Shown: piece by piece, positions 23,639 through 32,373 of the stretch
Layout: every line of letters starts with the position of its first letter
How positions within the stretch are numbered: position 1 is the first letter of the stretch
From: Clostridium punense
Lineage (GTDB): Bacteria; Bacillota; Clostridia; Clostridiales; Clostridiaceae
DNA: 36,264 bases
Direction: 5' to 3'
Assembly (NCBI RefSeq): GCF_017874425.1
Contig: NZ_JAGGLL010000036.1
Span: 1-36,264, forward strand
Notes under the pieces: model-generated
The model's database searches: none
Told to the model about the DNA's origin: nothing
What the model saw: the letters and a program-made list of their open reading frames with translations, nothing else
Position numbers and translations under genes: made by a program

Positions 23639-24600
23639 TGAGTAAGAAGTTTGATAAAACTGCTGATGGCATTAATGATTCCTTATTTGAATTTGCAGAA
23701 TATGATGCAGATGCAGCAGAACGTACAGGGTACTCCAATTACTCTTACTGGCGTTCTACTTGGCAGGTGTTTTTAAAAAATAGAACTGCTGCTATTTTGT
23801 TGATTTTGATGTTTGTCATAGTTGTTTTTACTGTAATTCAACCCTACCTTCCAAATCAGAAGGTTCCAACAGAAATTTACACCAATGCTTCAGGGGTACA
23901 GCTTAGAAATCAAGCCCCTAATGGTGAGTTTTGGTTCGGAACAAACTCCATTGGGCAAGATTTATGGTCTCGTATTTGGAGTGGAACTCGTACATCCTTA
24001 TTTATTGGGGTAGCTGTGGGAGTTTGCGAAGCCATCATTGGAATTTTTGTAGGAGCTTTATGGGGATATGTGAGAAGTCTAGATAAGTTCATCACTCAAA
24101 TTTATAATGTTATAGATAATATTCCAACTACTATACTTTTAGTTTTGCTTGCTTATATTTTAAGGCCAAGTATTTCTACTTTAATTTTTGCCATATGTAT
24201 GACCAGTTGGGTAGGTATGGCTAGATTTATCCGTAATCAAATTATAATAATTAGGGATAGAGAATATAATCTAGCATCCAGATGTCTTGGAACTCCAACC
24301 TATAGGATTATTTTAAAGAACTTACTTCCTTATCTAGTTTCTGTAATAATGCTTAGAATTGCCCTTGCAATACCAGGGGCTATAGGCTATGAGGTGTTTT
24401 TAACTTATATAGGTCTTGGATTACCTTTAGATACACCATCTTTAGGAAATTTAATTAATGAAGGAAGACTTATAATGATGTCACCTTCTTTAAGGTATCA
24501 ACTTATATTCCCAGCCATAGTGCTTTCTATAGTTACCATATCCTTCTACATTCTAGGGAATGCCTTTGCAGATGCAGCAGACCCAAGAAACCATGTTTAG
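23638..24600 (+). CDS. oppC: Oligopeptide ABC permease subunit OppC
   Basis: 320 residues. A cytosolic N-terminal segment (1-45) precedes the first helix (about 50-66), a periplasm-side loop with FWFGTNSIGQDLWSRIWSGTRTS, and five more helices. The EAA loop is IIIRDREYNLASRCLGTP. It ends ADAADPRNHV, as in the AmiD/OppC group. The start codon overlaps the oppB stop, so translation is coupled. It forms the second half of the peptide channel. Confidence 0.92.
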   Translation: MSKKFDKTADGINDSLFEFAEYDADAAERTGYSNYSYWRSTWQVFLKNRTAAILLILMFVIVVFTVIQPYLPNQKVPTEIYTNASGVQLRNQAPNGEFWFGTNSIGQDLWSRIWSGTRTSLFIGVAVGVCEAIIGIFVGALWGYVRSLDKFITQIYNVIDNIPTTILLVLLAYILRPSISTLIFAICMTSWVGMARFIRNQIIIIRDREYNLASRCLGTPTYRIILKNLLPYLVSVIMLRIALAIPGAIGYEVFLTYIGLGLPLDTPSLGNLINEGRLIMMSPSLRYQLIFPAIVLSIVTISFYILGNAFADAADPRNHV

Positions 24601-24610
24601 GAGGTGCCTT

Positions 24611-25648
24611 ATGGAAGAAAAAATAATCTTATCAGTGAAAGATTTAGTGATAAAATTTAATCTTCGTGGAAGAGTACTTACAGCTATAAGGGAAGCTTCT
24701 CTTGATTTAATTCAGGGAGAAAGTCTGGCTATAGTTGGAGAATCTGGTTCTGGAAAATCAGTGTTTACAAAATCCTTTATGGGGCTTTTAGATGGAAACG
24801 GATGGATAGAGTCAGGAAGTATTATTTACAAGGAAGAAGATTTATCAAAGTTTAAAACAGAAAAACAGTGGGTGAAAGTAAGGGGAAAAGAAATTGCAAT
24901 GGTATTTCAAGACCCAATGACTTCCTTAAATCCTCTTAGAACCATAGGAAGTCAGGTTCAAGAATCTGTGGAACTTCACCAAGGTTTAAAGGGTGAGGAA
25001 GCTAAAAAAGTGGTGATTGAAATTCTAAAGGATGTAGGAATTTATAACCCAGAGGAAAGATATGACCAGTATCCTCATGAATTCTCAGGGGGAATGCGTC
25101 AAAGGGTAGTAATTGCAGTAGCAGTTGCTTGTAATCCAAAGATTTTAATTTGTGATGAGCCCACCACAGCTTTAGATGTAACCATACAGGCCCAAATACT
25201 ACAGCTACTTAAAAAGCTCCAGGGAAAGTATAAGCTAACAATAGTATATATAACCCATGATTTAGGAGTAGTTGCGAAGGTGGCAGATAGAATTGCTGTT
25301 ATGTATGCAGGGGATATTGTGGAAATTGGAACTTCTGAAGAGGTGTTTTATAACCCTCAGCATCCTTATACTTGGGCATTGCTTTCTTCTCTTCCGCAAC
25401 TAGGAATTAAAGGGCAGCCACTTTATTCTATAAAAGGAACTCCACCAAACTTGTTTAATGAAATAAAAGGAGATGCCTTTGCACCTAGAAATCCAAAAGC
25501 ACTTAAAATTGATTTTGTGGAAAGACCACCTTATTTTCAAATAAGTCCAACTCACAAGGCAAAAACTTGGCTATTAGACCCTAGAGCACCAAAGCTTGAA
25601 CCGCCAGAATTAATTAAATCCTTAAGAGAGCAATGGGGGAGGGAATAA
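24611..25648 (+). CDS. oppD: Oligopeptide ABC ATPase OppD
   Basis: 345 residues. Walker A GESGSGKS, the Q-loop in VFQDPMTSLNPL, signature FSGGMRQR, Walker B LICDEPTTALD and switch His in YITHDLGVV are all intact. The C-terminal region has GDAFAPRNP in place of the Cys-rich GCxFxPRCP that binds an iron-sulphur cluster in many OppD/DppD proteins; this cluster-less form is typical of Gram-positive AmiE/OppD. An upstream in-frame ATG (24560) lies inside oppC, but GGAGG is six bases before the ATG at 24611, ten bases after oppC. Confidence 0.92.
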   Translation: MEEKIILSVKDLVIKFNLRGRVLTAIREASLDLIQGESLAIVGESGSGKSVFTKSFMGLLDGNGWIESGSIIYKEEDLSKFKTEKQWVKVRGKEIAMVFQDPMTSLNPLRTIGSQVQESVELHQGLKGEEAKKVVIEILKDVGIYNPEERYDQYPHEFSGGMRQRVVIAVAVACNPKILICDEPTTALDVTIQAQILQLLKKLQGKYKLTIVYITHDLGVVAKVADRIAVMYAGDIVEIGTSEEVFYNPQHPYTWALLSSLPQLGIKGQPLYSIKGTPPNLFNEIKGDAFAPRNPKALKIDFVERPPYFQISPTHKAKTWLLDPRAPKLEPPELIKSLREQWGRE

Positions 25649-25651
25649 TAG

Positions 25652-26833
25652 ATGGGCAAGAGAAAAAGTAAGAATAATAAGAGACCTAAAGTCTTTGAAG
25701 ATAATGGTGCTAACAAAAACATGACTAATAATAGGGGAACAAAAAACGAAGAGGCTATAGATATAAACAACTTAGGTAGTGGATTAACCAAGAAAAGCTA
25801 TAGTGGAAAGATAAAAAATGAAGAAATTGTAGCTACAAACTTGGAGAAAGGCATAGAATTTAAAGATAATAAGGCTGTAAATAACACTGATGTTAAGAAA
25901 CAAGAAAAGGAAGTACTGTTAGAGGTAAAAGATCTAATAGTTAAATTTGGGGATAAGAAAAAGCCCTTCACCGCAGTAAATGATGTAAGCTTTAAGATTT
26001 ATAAAGGGGAAACCTTTGGGCTTGTAGGAGAATCAGGTTCAGGAAAAACTACCATCGGAAGGGCTATTGTAAGAATAAATGAAACAAGTAATGGAACCAT
26101 TCTTTTTAAGGGTGAAAAGATAAATGGAAAAATTAGCTCAAAGCTTGATAAGGAAGTTACAAGAAAAATTCAGATGATATTTCAAGACCCTATGGCTTCT
26201 TTAAATGAAAGGGCAAAGGTAGATTATATAGTATCGGAGGGGCTTTATAACTTAAAGTGTTATAAGGATGAAGCTGATAGGAAGGCAAGAGTAGAAAAAG
26301 CCTTATTAGATGTAGGGCTATTACCTGAATTTGCAAGTAGGTTTCCTCATGAATTTTCAGGAGGACAACGCCAACGTATCGGCATAGCCAGAGTTCTTGC
26401 TATGGAACCAGAGCTTGTCATTGCAGATGAGCCTATTTCAGCTCTTGATGTATCCATCCGTGCTCAGGTTTTAAATCTACTCTCAGACTTGCAAAGAGAT
26501 AAGGGGTTAACTTATTTATTTATAGCTCATGATTTGGCAGTAGTAAGATTTATCACTGACAGAATTGCAGTAATCCATAAGGGCAGGATAGTAGAGCTTG
26601 CAGAAACAGAAAAGCTCTTTGAAAATCCTCTTCATCCTTACACAAGAGCCTTGCTTTCTGCCATACCTCTACCAGATCCAAGAGTAGAAAGAAATAAAGA
26701 AATAGAAATCTATGATCCAAGCTGTCATGATTATGCTAAAAATTCACCTTATTGGGCAGAAATTGAGGGAGGGCATTTTGTTCTTGCTAACGACAAGGAG
26801 TTAGAAGAATACCGCAAGGGTTTAGAAAAGTAG
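25652..26833 (+). CDS. oppF: Oligopeptide ABC ATPase OppF with long N-terminal extension
   Basis: 393 residues. The ATPase domain starts only near residue 90 ([14 protein letters not shown]). It has Walker A GESGSGKT, the Q-loop in [12 protein letters not shown], signature FSGGQRQR, Walker [12 protein letters not shown] and switch His in FIAHDLAVV. It ends [11 protein letters not shown] with GGHFVLAN, as in AmiF. The first 88 residues are low-complexity, rich in Lys, Asn, Glu and Gly, and look disordered; normal OppF proteins lack them. The ATG at 25652 follows GGGAGGG at a usable distance, and no better internal start with a ribosome site was seen. It begins 3 bp after oppD. Confidence 0.9.
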   Translation: MGKRKSKNNKRPKVFEDNGANKNMTNNRGTKNEEAIDINNLGSGLTKKSYSGKIKNEEIVATNLEKGIEFKDNKAVNNTDVKKQEKEVLLEVKDLIVKFGDKKKPFTAVNDVSFKIYKGETFGLVGESGSGKTTIGRAIVRINETSNGTILFKGEKINGKISSKLDKEVTRKIQMIFQDPMASLNERAKVDYIVSEGLYNLKCYKDEADRKARVEKALLDVGLLPEFASRFPHEFSGGQRQRIGIARVLAMEPELVIADEPISALDVSIRAQVLNLLSDLQRDKGLTYLFIAHDLAVVRFITDRIAVIHKGRIVELAETEKLFENPLHPYTRALLSAIPLPDPRVERNKEIEIYDPSCHDYAKNSPYWAEIEGGHFVLANDKELEEYRKGLEK

Positions 26834-26931
26834 AGATTATTACTGAAGGCAGTGAAGATACTTAAGAATATTGCAAACTGGCTTCAATACAACAATAATA
26901 CTGATTTTCAAAAAGCTCATTAACTTTTTAA

Positions 26932-27105
26932 GGTATTTGAAAATAAATAACAAGTCAAAGATGTGAAGGATATTTTTAGTTCACAAGCAAGCTTGTGCAG
27001 ACAAGGAAACAGGTTCCGCAGATAGTAGAGCTATCTAAGGGTTCTGTTGACACAGTATAACAAAAAATAGACAAACATACTGACTTATTTATTTTTGAAA
27101 ATGCC
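26932..27105 (-). repeat. Repeat family R1 (MITE-like), copy 2
   Basis: 174-bp unit in reverse orientation, nearly identical to copy 3 (roughly eight to ten differences by eye). It is flanked by TAA on both sides (26929-26931, 27106-27108). Internal hairpins CACAAG/CTTGTG and AGATAG/CTATCT are present. It lies between oppF and the oppF terminator, so it is transcribed as part of the opp message. Confidence 0.85.
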
Positions 27106-27125
27106 TAAGTTAATTTTCCATATAA

Positions 27126-27171
27126 AAGGTGCTAAGAAGGTTTTCAATAACCTGCTTAGCACCTTCTTAAT
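27126..27171 (+). terminator. Terminator of the oppBCDF operon
   Basis: A long stem AAGGTGCTAAG...CTTAGCACCTT with an inner AGGTT/AACCT pairing is followed by CTTAATTTA. The T tail is modest. Confidence 0.7.
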
Positions 27172-27262
27172 TTAGAGTAATTGCATTTGATTCTAGAAGT
27201 TATATTTAAGCTGCTTTTCCAGTGGATTGGCATAAGCTCGATATAGTTGAGATGCAGAATAG

Positions 27263-28459
27263 CTAGTTTACATATTTAGAAGCAAGCACACCTTTTATTT
27301 CTATAGTTTTTATTTTTTCATTATCTAAAAACTTAAGCAATTCGCTTGCCTCTCCATGAATTAAAAGTCCATAAATGTTTACTCCATTACTTTCCACATA
27401 GTTTAAGGCATTTTTATAGTATTGTGATTCAATTTTATTACCACCATCCAAGGCTATAACTGCCTTTTTTCTATCATTAGCATATTTTAATAGGGAAATA
27501 AAATGCTTAGTATAGGCTTCCTCAAAAGAACCATTGAAGGTGCCGCTATCAATTCCATCTTTCATATAATCCACTAGCTGCAAATAAGGATACTTAACTT
27601 TGTCTACACTATCTCCTGTAACTGAACCATCATTAAGGTTAGGATTAAACCCAGATAAATATTCATTATGGGTGCCATAAGGGGCAGTGCGAACTGCTGC
27701 CCATCTAAAAGTTACTTTATCGTTGTACTTCTTTCTTAATTCATCAAAATCTTTTGCTGTTATGTCCCCTTGAAGTATTACATAGGAAGACACATAAGAT
27801 CTAGGATTTAGCTCCTTAATATAATTAATAAGCTCTTCATTTCGCTCATTCCTTCGGTATTCAACACTGCTCCTATTACGATCATCGGGGGCAATATCTA
27901 AAAACTCCATATAGTTAATGGGGAAAAAATCATGAAAACTATCACCATTTTGTAAATTTCTTTTAATAGTTGTATTTGTATTTTTAGTTTCTTTATTAAA
28001 TAAATTGACCCTTTCAAAATAGATATCATATTTACCAAAGCCAAGATTTTGGGAGTGAACTGTATTAATTGCATAGCCAGGTAGATTCAGCTCAGTAATA
28101 GCTTTCAAATCAAAATATAAATCATCCTGATATTTAGCCACTGACTTTTGAGAGGGATTATAGTAGAAACTACTTACCAGTGGAGAAATTATATAATTAG
28201 TAGTAAATAGAATTGAAAATACTATAATTACAGAAGACAATATGGTTTTTCTCAGCTTTTTATTAACAGTTCTCTTTACTGAAGTGGTGTCCGTATTATC
28301 AATTAGGTTTAAACTGTGATTTTCAAAATCTATATCATAACCCTCAGATAAATAATCAGAGATTACTTCATACTTTTGCAATTCCTCTTCAACTAGGACG
28401 ATTTCTTCTTCAGAAGCAGTTCCATTTTTATATTTATCTAACAAATCTTTAAAGCTCAT
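27263..28459 (-). CDS. Anti-sigma factor for the adjacent ECF sigma factor
   Basis: 398 residues. The cytosolic N-terminal 70 residues begin with the helical FKDLLDKYKNGTASEEEI typical of sigma-factor-regulator N-terminal domains. One transmembrane helix lies at about 71-95, followed by a 300-residue extracellular domain. The extracellular domain has no zinc-binding HxxxCxxC motif, so this is the non-ZAS, two-domain type of sigma regulator found in Firmicutes. Its ATG overlaps the stop of the sigma gene (TAATG), so the two are made in fixed ratio. It should hold the sigma factor inactive until an envelope signal arrives. Confidence 0.85.
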   Translation of the reverse strand: MSFKDLLDKYKNGTASEEEIVLVEEELQKYEVISDYLSEGYDIDFENHSLNLIDNTDTTSVKRTVNKKLRKTILSSVIIVFSILFTTNYIISPLVSSFYYNPSQKSVAKYQDDLYFDLKAITELNLPGYAINTVHSQNLGFGKYDIYFERVNLFNKETKNTNTTIKRNLQNGDSFHDFFPINYMEFLDIAPDDRNRSSVEYRRNERNEELINYIKELNPRSYVSSYVILQGDITAKDFDELRKKYNDKVTFRWAAVRTAPYGTHNEYLSGFNPNLNDGSVTGDSVDKVKYPYLQLVDYMKDGIDSGTFNGSFEEAYTKHFISLLKYANDRKKAVIALDGGNKIESQYYKNALNYVESNGVNIYGLLIHGEASELLKFLDNEKIKTIEIKGVLASKYVN

Positions 28460-28947
28460 TATAAATCCTCCTCTAAAAATTCTTTTAATTTCTTTCTAGC
28501 TCTAAATAGTAGTGTTCTAGCAGCACCTTGAGAAACTCCAGAAACTTCCGAGATTTCTTTTAAGGAAAGGTTGCAGTAATAGTACAAAATAACTATTTCC
28601 TTATAAGAGGGCTGTAAATTTAAAACCTCATAATAAATTTTTCTTCTATCCTCATTAAGGATAATTTTATCTAAGGTATTATCTTCTGCTGAAAGTTTAC
28701 TTAAGGTGCCTTCCAAATCTTCCAATCTGCTATTTTTCTTTAAGTGATCTAAAAAAAGATTTTTACATACCCTAAATAGCCAGTACTTAATATACACTTC
28801 ACTAATCTCTATAGATAACAGTGCTTTAAAGAAGGTTTCGCTTACTAAATCTTGAGCTAAATGATGATTCTTACATAAAGAAAGAGCATAGATATAAAGC
28901 TCATTATTATATTTTCTATATAAAACTTCAAAATCATCATTCCCCAT
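28459..28947 (-). CDS. ECF-family RNA polymerase sigma factor
   Basis: 162 residues with the two ECF domains only. Region 2 (about 8-75) contains DLVSETFFKAL and YWLFRVCKNLFLDHLKK; region 4 (about 100-155) contains LQPSYKEIVILYYYCNLSLKEISEVSGVSQGAARTLLFRARK as its helix-turn-helix, quoted here in the order LQPSYKEIVI, LSLKEISEVS, ARTLLFRARK. Directs transcription of envelope-stress-type regulons. The promoter just upstream matches the ECF consensus, so it probably activates its own operon with the anti-sigma gene. AGGGGGTGGGG precedes the ATG. Confidence 0.9.
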   Translation of the reverse strand: MGNDDFEVLYRKYNNELYIYALSLCKNHHLAQDLVSETFFKALLSIEISEVYIKYWLFRVCKNLFLDHLKKNSRLEDLEGTLSKLSAEDNTLDKIILNEDRRKIYYEVLNLQPSYKEIVILYYYCNLSLKEISEVSGVSQGAARTLLFRARKKLKEFLEEDL

Positions 28948-28973
28948 AGCAGCCCCACCCCCTTCACTTAATA

Positions 28974-28999
28974 AACGATAGTTGTTAAATTATGTTACA
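28974..28999 (-). promoter_or_regulatory. ECF-type autoregulatory promoter
   Basis: On the minus strand TGTAAC (plus 28994-28999) and CGTT (28974-28977) are separated by 16 bp, which matches the TGAAAC-N16-CGTC/A pattern of Bacillus ECF sigma factors with small deviations. It lies about 27 bp upstream of the sigma start codon. Confidence 0.7.
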
Positions 29000-29153
29000 C
29001 CATAGAATTGTTTAATTTATTGATTTTTATAAAACCATTTTTAAGTTTTTAACTTATTAGAGAACAATGGTGTGAAAATTGTGAAAACAAGGTATAATTT
29101 ATAAAACAGTTAGTATATAATGTAATTATATCAATATGTTGGGAGGTTGGGGC

Positions 29154-29369
29154 GTGAATAAACTTAATAAGTATATATCCATTGGGTTAGTTTTTAATGG
29201 CATATTTTTAATATCTTCAAGATTTAGTTTATTACCTCATGTGATTGAAGGATTTACAGCAGGGGTGGGCATTTCATTTATTTTTATGGGATTATATGCT
29301 TCAAACCATGATATTTTTAAACTAAGAAACGCAAAGATGAAATTTCTTAAGAGTATTTTGGGAAGATAG
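29154..29369 (+). CDS. Small two-helix membrane protein
   Basis: 71 residues, with two hydrophobic segments (about 8-24 and 35-52) and a basic C-terminal tail (RNAKMKFLKSILGR). An ATG at 29136 is in frame, but GGGAGG lies after it and seven bases before the GTG at 29154, so GTG is the start. A TATAAT box is at 29093-29098. The gene is divergent from the ECF sigma operon. No recognised family. Confidence 0.65.
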   Translation: MNKLNKYISIGLVFNGIFLISSRFSLLPHVIEGFTAGVGISFIFMGLYASNHDIFKLRNAKMKFLKSILGR

Positions 29370-29446
29370 GTTATTAACTTATTTAGCAGTTAAGGAATAC
29401 TTTAAATGAAGAATATAATTTATAAATGGTTAAAGGGGATAGGAAA

Positions 29447-29854
29447 ATGAGAGCAGTATCAAGAGATAGGTTTAAATTACTCTTTATATCAATAGCATTA
29501 TTGGCAGGGTTATTTGTAATTGGTAATTTGGCTTTTGGGAAGGGAAAAATAACAGGAATGTACACAAGTGGTACAAAGGTTGTAAAAATAGATGATATTG
29601 AGATAATAAATAGGAGCAAGAAGTATAATACACCATATGCCCATAAGGTGAAAGAAAATGATAAGTTTTATTTAAAATACTTTGGCTTCCAGGGTGGGGA
29701 ACCTAAGAATGGTACTTTTACAATGACTAGTGAGCAATATGAAGAGCTAGTTGAAGGCAAGGAATATTGGTTCGATATCCAATACGATAATCCTGATGAT
29801 GATAGCCTTGGTAAGGTAAAGAAGGTTTATAAGGAAGACGTTATGAAAAGATAA
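29447..29854 (+). CDS. Anchored small extracytoplasmic protein, unknown function
   Basis: 135 residues. One N-terminal transmembrane segment (about 9-29) anchors a soluble domain of about 100 residues outside the cell, with a beta-like start (GKITGMYTSGTKVVKIDDIE), FYLKYFGFQGG and YWFDIQYDN. AAAGGGG is eight bases before the ATG at 29447; the ATG at 29426 has no ribosome site. It could be co-transcribed with the preceding small membrane protein (78 bp). Not recognised. Confidence 0.7.
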   Translation: MRAVSRDRFKLLFISIALLAGLFVIGNLAFGKGKITGMYTSGTKVVKIDDIEIINRSKKYNTPYAHKVKENDKFYLKYFGFQGGEPKNGTFTMTSEQYEELVEGKEYWFDIQYDNPDDDSLGKVKKVYKEDVMKR

Positions 29855-29907
29855 ACCCTATAGAAAAAGGCATTCAATCATCTATGACATTTCATAGGAA
29901 TAATAAG

Positions 29908-29957
29908 GGAACACCCAGTGTTTTGAATTACGTAAATCACTGGATGTTCCTATTTTC
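29908..29957 (+). terminator. Intrinsic terminator
   Basis: A 13-bp stem with one mismatch (GGAACACCCAGTG and CACTGGATGTTCC) is followed by TATTTTC. It ends the transcript of the 29447 gene. Confidence 0.75.
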
Positions 29958-29986
29958 ATCATTTTATAGATTAAAATATATGATTT

Positions 29987-30139
29987 TTACTTAGGAAAGT
30001 ATTGTTTTATATCTTCTAAGTTTTCTAGGGCGAAAATTTCAGTGTCAATAACTTCAATAGTTTCTTCAGGTAGAGCTTTAATGTTATTTTTATATTCATC
30101 TGGTAAGGCTTTAAATTTTTTAATTAATTGTTTAATAAT
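29987..30139 (-). pseudogene. Remnant of a DUF4351/Rpn-type C-terminus
   Basis: On the minus strand a 50-codon open stretch without a start codon reads KKFKALPDEYKNNIKALPEE, then TIEVIDTEIFALENLEDIKQ, and ends YFPK. This has the look of the C-terminal DUF4351 tail of PD-(D/E)XK Rpn/transposase-like proteins (a helical repeat ending in L-x-D-L-x-x-Y). A stop at 30140-30142 and the lack of a start or ribosome site show that only the tail survives. Identification is from memory of the family pattern. Confidence 0.45.
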
Positions 30140-30160
30140 TCATAGGAGTTAAATAAAATG

Positions 30161-30189
30161 TGGTTGAACATAAATAAAAATGCTATAAT
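30161..30189 (+). promoter_or_regulatory. Predicted promoter of the HEPN-MNT pair
   Basis: Extended -10 TGCTATAAT (TATAAT at 30184-30189) with a weak TGGTTG -35 box (30161-30166), 17 bp apart. A 23-codon frame (30158-30229) with AGGAG upstream overlaps it; I treat that frame as doubtful. Confidence 0.5.
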
Positions 30190-30268
30190 TTTTCTATATG
30201 GTTTTACTTTCAAGGAAAAGTCCTCATAAATTTAGGCAATAATAGAGATAAGAAAGGGGAGTTTTAAT

Positions 30269-30706
30269 TTGAGTGGAATACTAGATAAATACGATGAAGC
30301 AATAACTTTAACTTATAACTACACCTTCAAAATGTTAATGCATTTAAAAAATATAGTAAACAATTTTAGTGAAATAGAAAATCCAGATGAGGTTACTAAG
30401 GAAGTTTATAGGGATTCTATAATTAAAAAATATGAGACTTTAGAAGATTTAACTTGGAAGTTGTTATCAAAAATTTTCAAGGCTTCTGGTTTGGAAATAA
30501 ATAATCCAAGAGGATGTTATAAGCAAGCCTTTAAGGAAGGTTTGATAAAGGATATTGATGTATGGAATAATATATTATTATCAAGGAATGCTACAGCTCA
30601 TATATATGATGAGGAAGACTATGAAAAGATTAAAGGGAAAATTATCAATGAATATATCTCCGCTTTAGAGGAATTATTAAATAATATTTCAAATGAAATG
30701 AAGTGA
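30269..30706 (+). CDS. HEPN-domain toxin / nucleotidyltransferase substrate-binding protein (HepT-like)
   Basis: 145 residues, all-helical. It carries the HEPN ribonuclease motif RNATAHIY (Arg106, His111, Tyr113), that is RX4HXY. In the characterised HepT-MntA systems the HEPN protein is an RNase toxin, and the antitoxin nucleotidyltransferase adds AMP groups to the Tyr of this motif. All three residues are present, so activity and control by AMPylation are possible. Relatives are also called nucleotidyltransferase substrate-binding proteins. TTG start, with AAAGGGGAG about six bases upstream. The partner gene begins 4 bp after it. Confidence 0.85.
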   Translation: MSGILDKYDEAITLTYNYTFKMLMHLKNIVNNFSEIENPDEVTKEVYRDSIIKKYETLEDLTWKLLSKIFKASGLEINNPRGCYKQAFKEGLIKDIDVWNNILLSRNATAHIYDEEDYEKIKGKIINEYISALEELLNNISNEMK

Positions 30707-30710
30707 TATT

Positions 30711-31001
30711 ATGTATGGAATTAATAGCAAGGTATATGATGAATTGCTACACTACTTTGAAATTAATCCTAAGGTTAAGAAGGTAATTTTATTTGGCTCT
30801 AGAGCTAAAGGAAATGAAAGCATAAATTCTGATATAGATTTATGTATTGATTACTTAGATGAAGGGCGAGGGACAATAGTGGAGGAAATAAACGGTATTA
30901 TTGGAGTTTATTCCTGTGATATAGTTTTTTTAGATTCCTTGAATGAAGAGATTAAGAAGCAAATTTCTAGGGATGGAATTACTATTTATGAAAAGATATA
31001 A
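30711..31001 (+). CDS. MNT-type minimal nucleotidyltransferase antitoxin (MntA-like)
   Basis: 96 residues with the minimal nucleotidyltransferase core: ILFGSRAKGNESINSDIDL places the GS pair at 29-30 and catalytic acidic residues at Asp41 and Asp43. A later acidic residue in YSCDIVFLD can complete the triad. It is expected to neutralise the HEPN protein by nucleotidylation. It lies 4 bp after the toxin gene, so the order is toxin then antitoxin. The ribosome site (AAGTGATATT) is weak, which fits coupling to the upstream gene. Confidence 0.87.
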   Translation: MYGINSKVYDELLHYFEINPKVKKVILFGSRAKGNESINSDIDLCIDYLDEGRGTIVEEINGIIGVYSCDIVFLDSLNEEIKKQISRDGITIYEKI

Positions 31002-31072
31002 ACACTTAAGCCACACATTTTTACAGATTATTTTTAATGATCCCAAAACCTCATAATTAAATAATAAATTAA

Positions 31073-31112
31073 AAGTGTCACTTACCTACAATGGAAAGTG
31101 ACACTTATTTTT
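31073..31112. terminator. Bidirectional intrinsic terminator
   Basis: A perfect 11-bp stem AAGTGTCACTT/AAGTGACACTT with an inner CC/GG extension and AT tails on both sides lies between the convergent MNT and serine hydrolase genes. Confidence 0.85.
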
Positions 31113-32247
31113 AAGTTAAAAACTCCCTCAAAATACGCCCATAACAAAGCTCTTCAATTTTAAATAATGAATGACCGTCTTCTTTATATTGAATCCCACC
31201 GTTTTCAACAAATATAATTCCAAAATCAAAGTCTTTATTAAAGAACATGCCACTTAAGATTCCATAGGCATCTCCCGAATGACCAGTGAAGGAACAGTTA
31301 GGATATAGGTTCTCATTAGGGTAGAAGCAAAGTCCTATTTTTTTATCCTTACCTGATACTGTTTTTCCTTCCCAATAAATTTTTTGCATTAACCCAGCAG
31401 TTTTAGGAGAGAGGATTCTTATCCCTTCATACTCACCCATATTCATATGGGTTCTCATAAATTTAGACAAGTCTAAAAGGGGAGTCCTAAGACCACCAGC
31501 AGGAGAAAACTTAATGCAATTTCCAAGAGTTCGTGGGTCACTATAATCAAAGGCTTTAGATGAAATTGAACTATAATCATCAAAGGATATACAATGAGAA
31601 TCCATAGATTCATCAAACCTATATATTGGTGTTAGATTTTCAAGGTGTTTTAATTTGGTAACATCAAAGCTAGAATTCTCCATACCTAGTGGTTTAAAAA
31701 TGTGCTCAATACAATAATCATTAAAAGCCATACCAGAGATTTTTTCTATTAAACAACCTAAGATAGTGTAACCAATATTTGAGTAATCATAAAAGTCACC
31801 TGGAGCATAGTTTGCCCAAATTTCATCTCTATAAAAATCACCATCTGTACAAACTAGCTGGGACAGATACTTTAGTTTAGGGTCATGGATATTATCATAA
31901 AAGTAATCATCCCCAACTTCAGTTAGACCAGAGGTATGAGTAAAAAGATGAATAAAGTTAATAGGAATATGAGGATACTTTGGGTTTCTTATTTTAAGAT
32001 CAAGGTAATCACTAATATCATCCTCTAGTTTGAATAGTCCTTTTTCAAATAGCTGCATTAAAGCAGTTGTAATAACAGTTTTTGAAATTGAAGCCACTCT
32101 AAAAATAGTGTTTTCCTGAGCACTTCCTAAAGCAGTATGCCAAAGGATATGGTTATTCTTAACTATAAGAGCAGATAAGCCGTGAACCTTTAACTGCTCC
32201 ATATATTTTAATAAATCTTTATTTATAGATTGTGATGAGCTTTTCAT
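31111..32247 (-). CDS. Beta-lactamase-family serine hydrolase (class C/esterase fold)
   Basis: 378 residues. The catalytic SxxK is SISK (Ser53, Lys56), the YxN motif is YSN (155-157) and the HSG motif is in GHSGDAYG near residue 325, all in the order of PF00144 proteins. There is no signal peptide or anchor, so it is probably a cytosolic esterase or peptidase rather than a secreted beta-lactamase. AAGGAAAGG lies upstream of the ATG. It is monocistronic and convergent with the HEPN-MNT pair. The substrate is unknown. Confidence 0.87.
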   Translation of the reverse strand: MKSSSQSINKDLLKYMEQLKVHGLSALIVKNNHILWHTALGSAQENTIFRVASISKTVITTALMQLFEKGLFKLEDDISDYLDLKIRNPKYPHIPINFIHLFTHTSGLTEVGDDYFYDNIHDPKLKYLSQLVCTDGDFYRDEIWANYAPGDFYDYSNIGYTILGCLIEKISGMAFNDYCIEHIFKPLGMENSSFDVTKLKHLENLTPIYRFDESMDSHCISFDDYSSISSKAFDYSDPRTLGNCIKFSPAGGLRTPLLDLSKFMRTHMNMGEYEGIRILSPKTAGLMQKIYWEGKTVSGKDKKIGLCFYPNENLYPNCSFTGHSGDAYGILSGMFFNKDFDFGIIFVENGGIQYKEDGHSLFKIEELCYGRILREFLT

Positions 32248-32373
32248 AGTTCAAATCCTTTCCTTAAAACTTATTAATTAGTAGCTATTTATTTCCATTG
32301 GTAATTACATGAACGCTTAAGTTATATGTTACACATACCTTGGTTCCATCAAAAATAGGTAAGTTCATTTTGG

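Noticed and set aside
30158-30229. 23-codon frame with AGGAG upstream of the HEPN gene
   Set aside because: It overlaps the predicted extended -10 promoter of the HEPN-MNT pair, so it would not be on that transcript.
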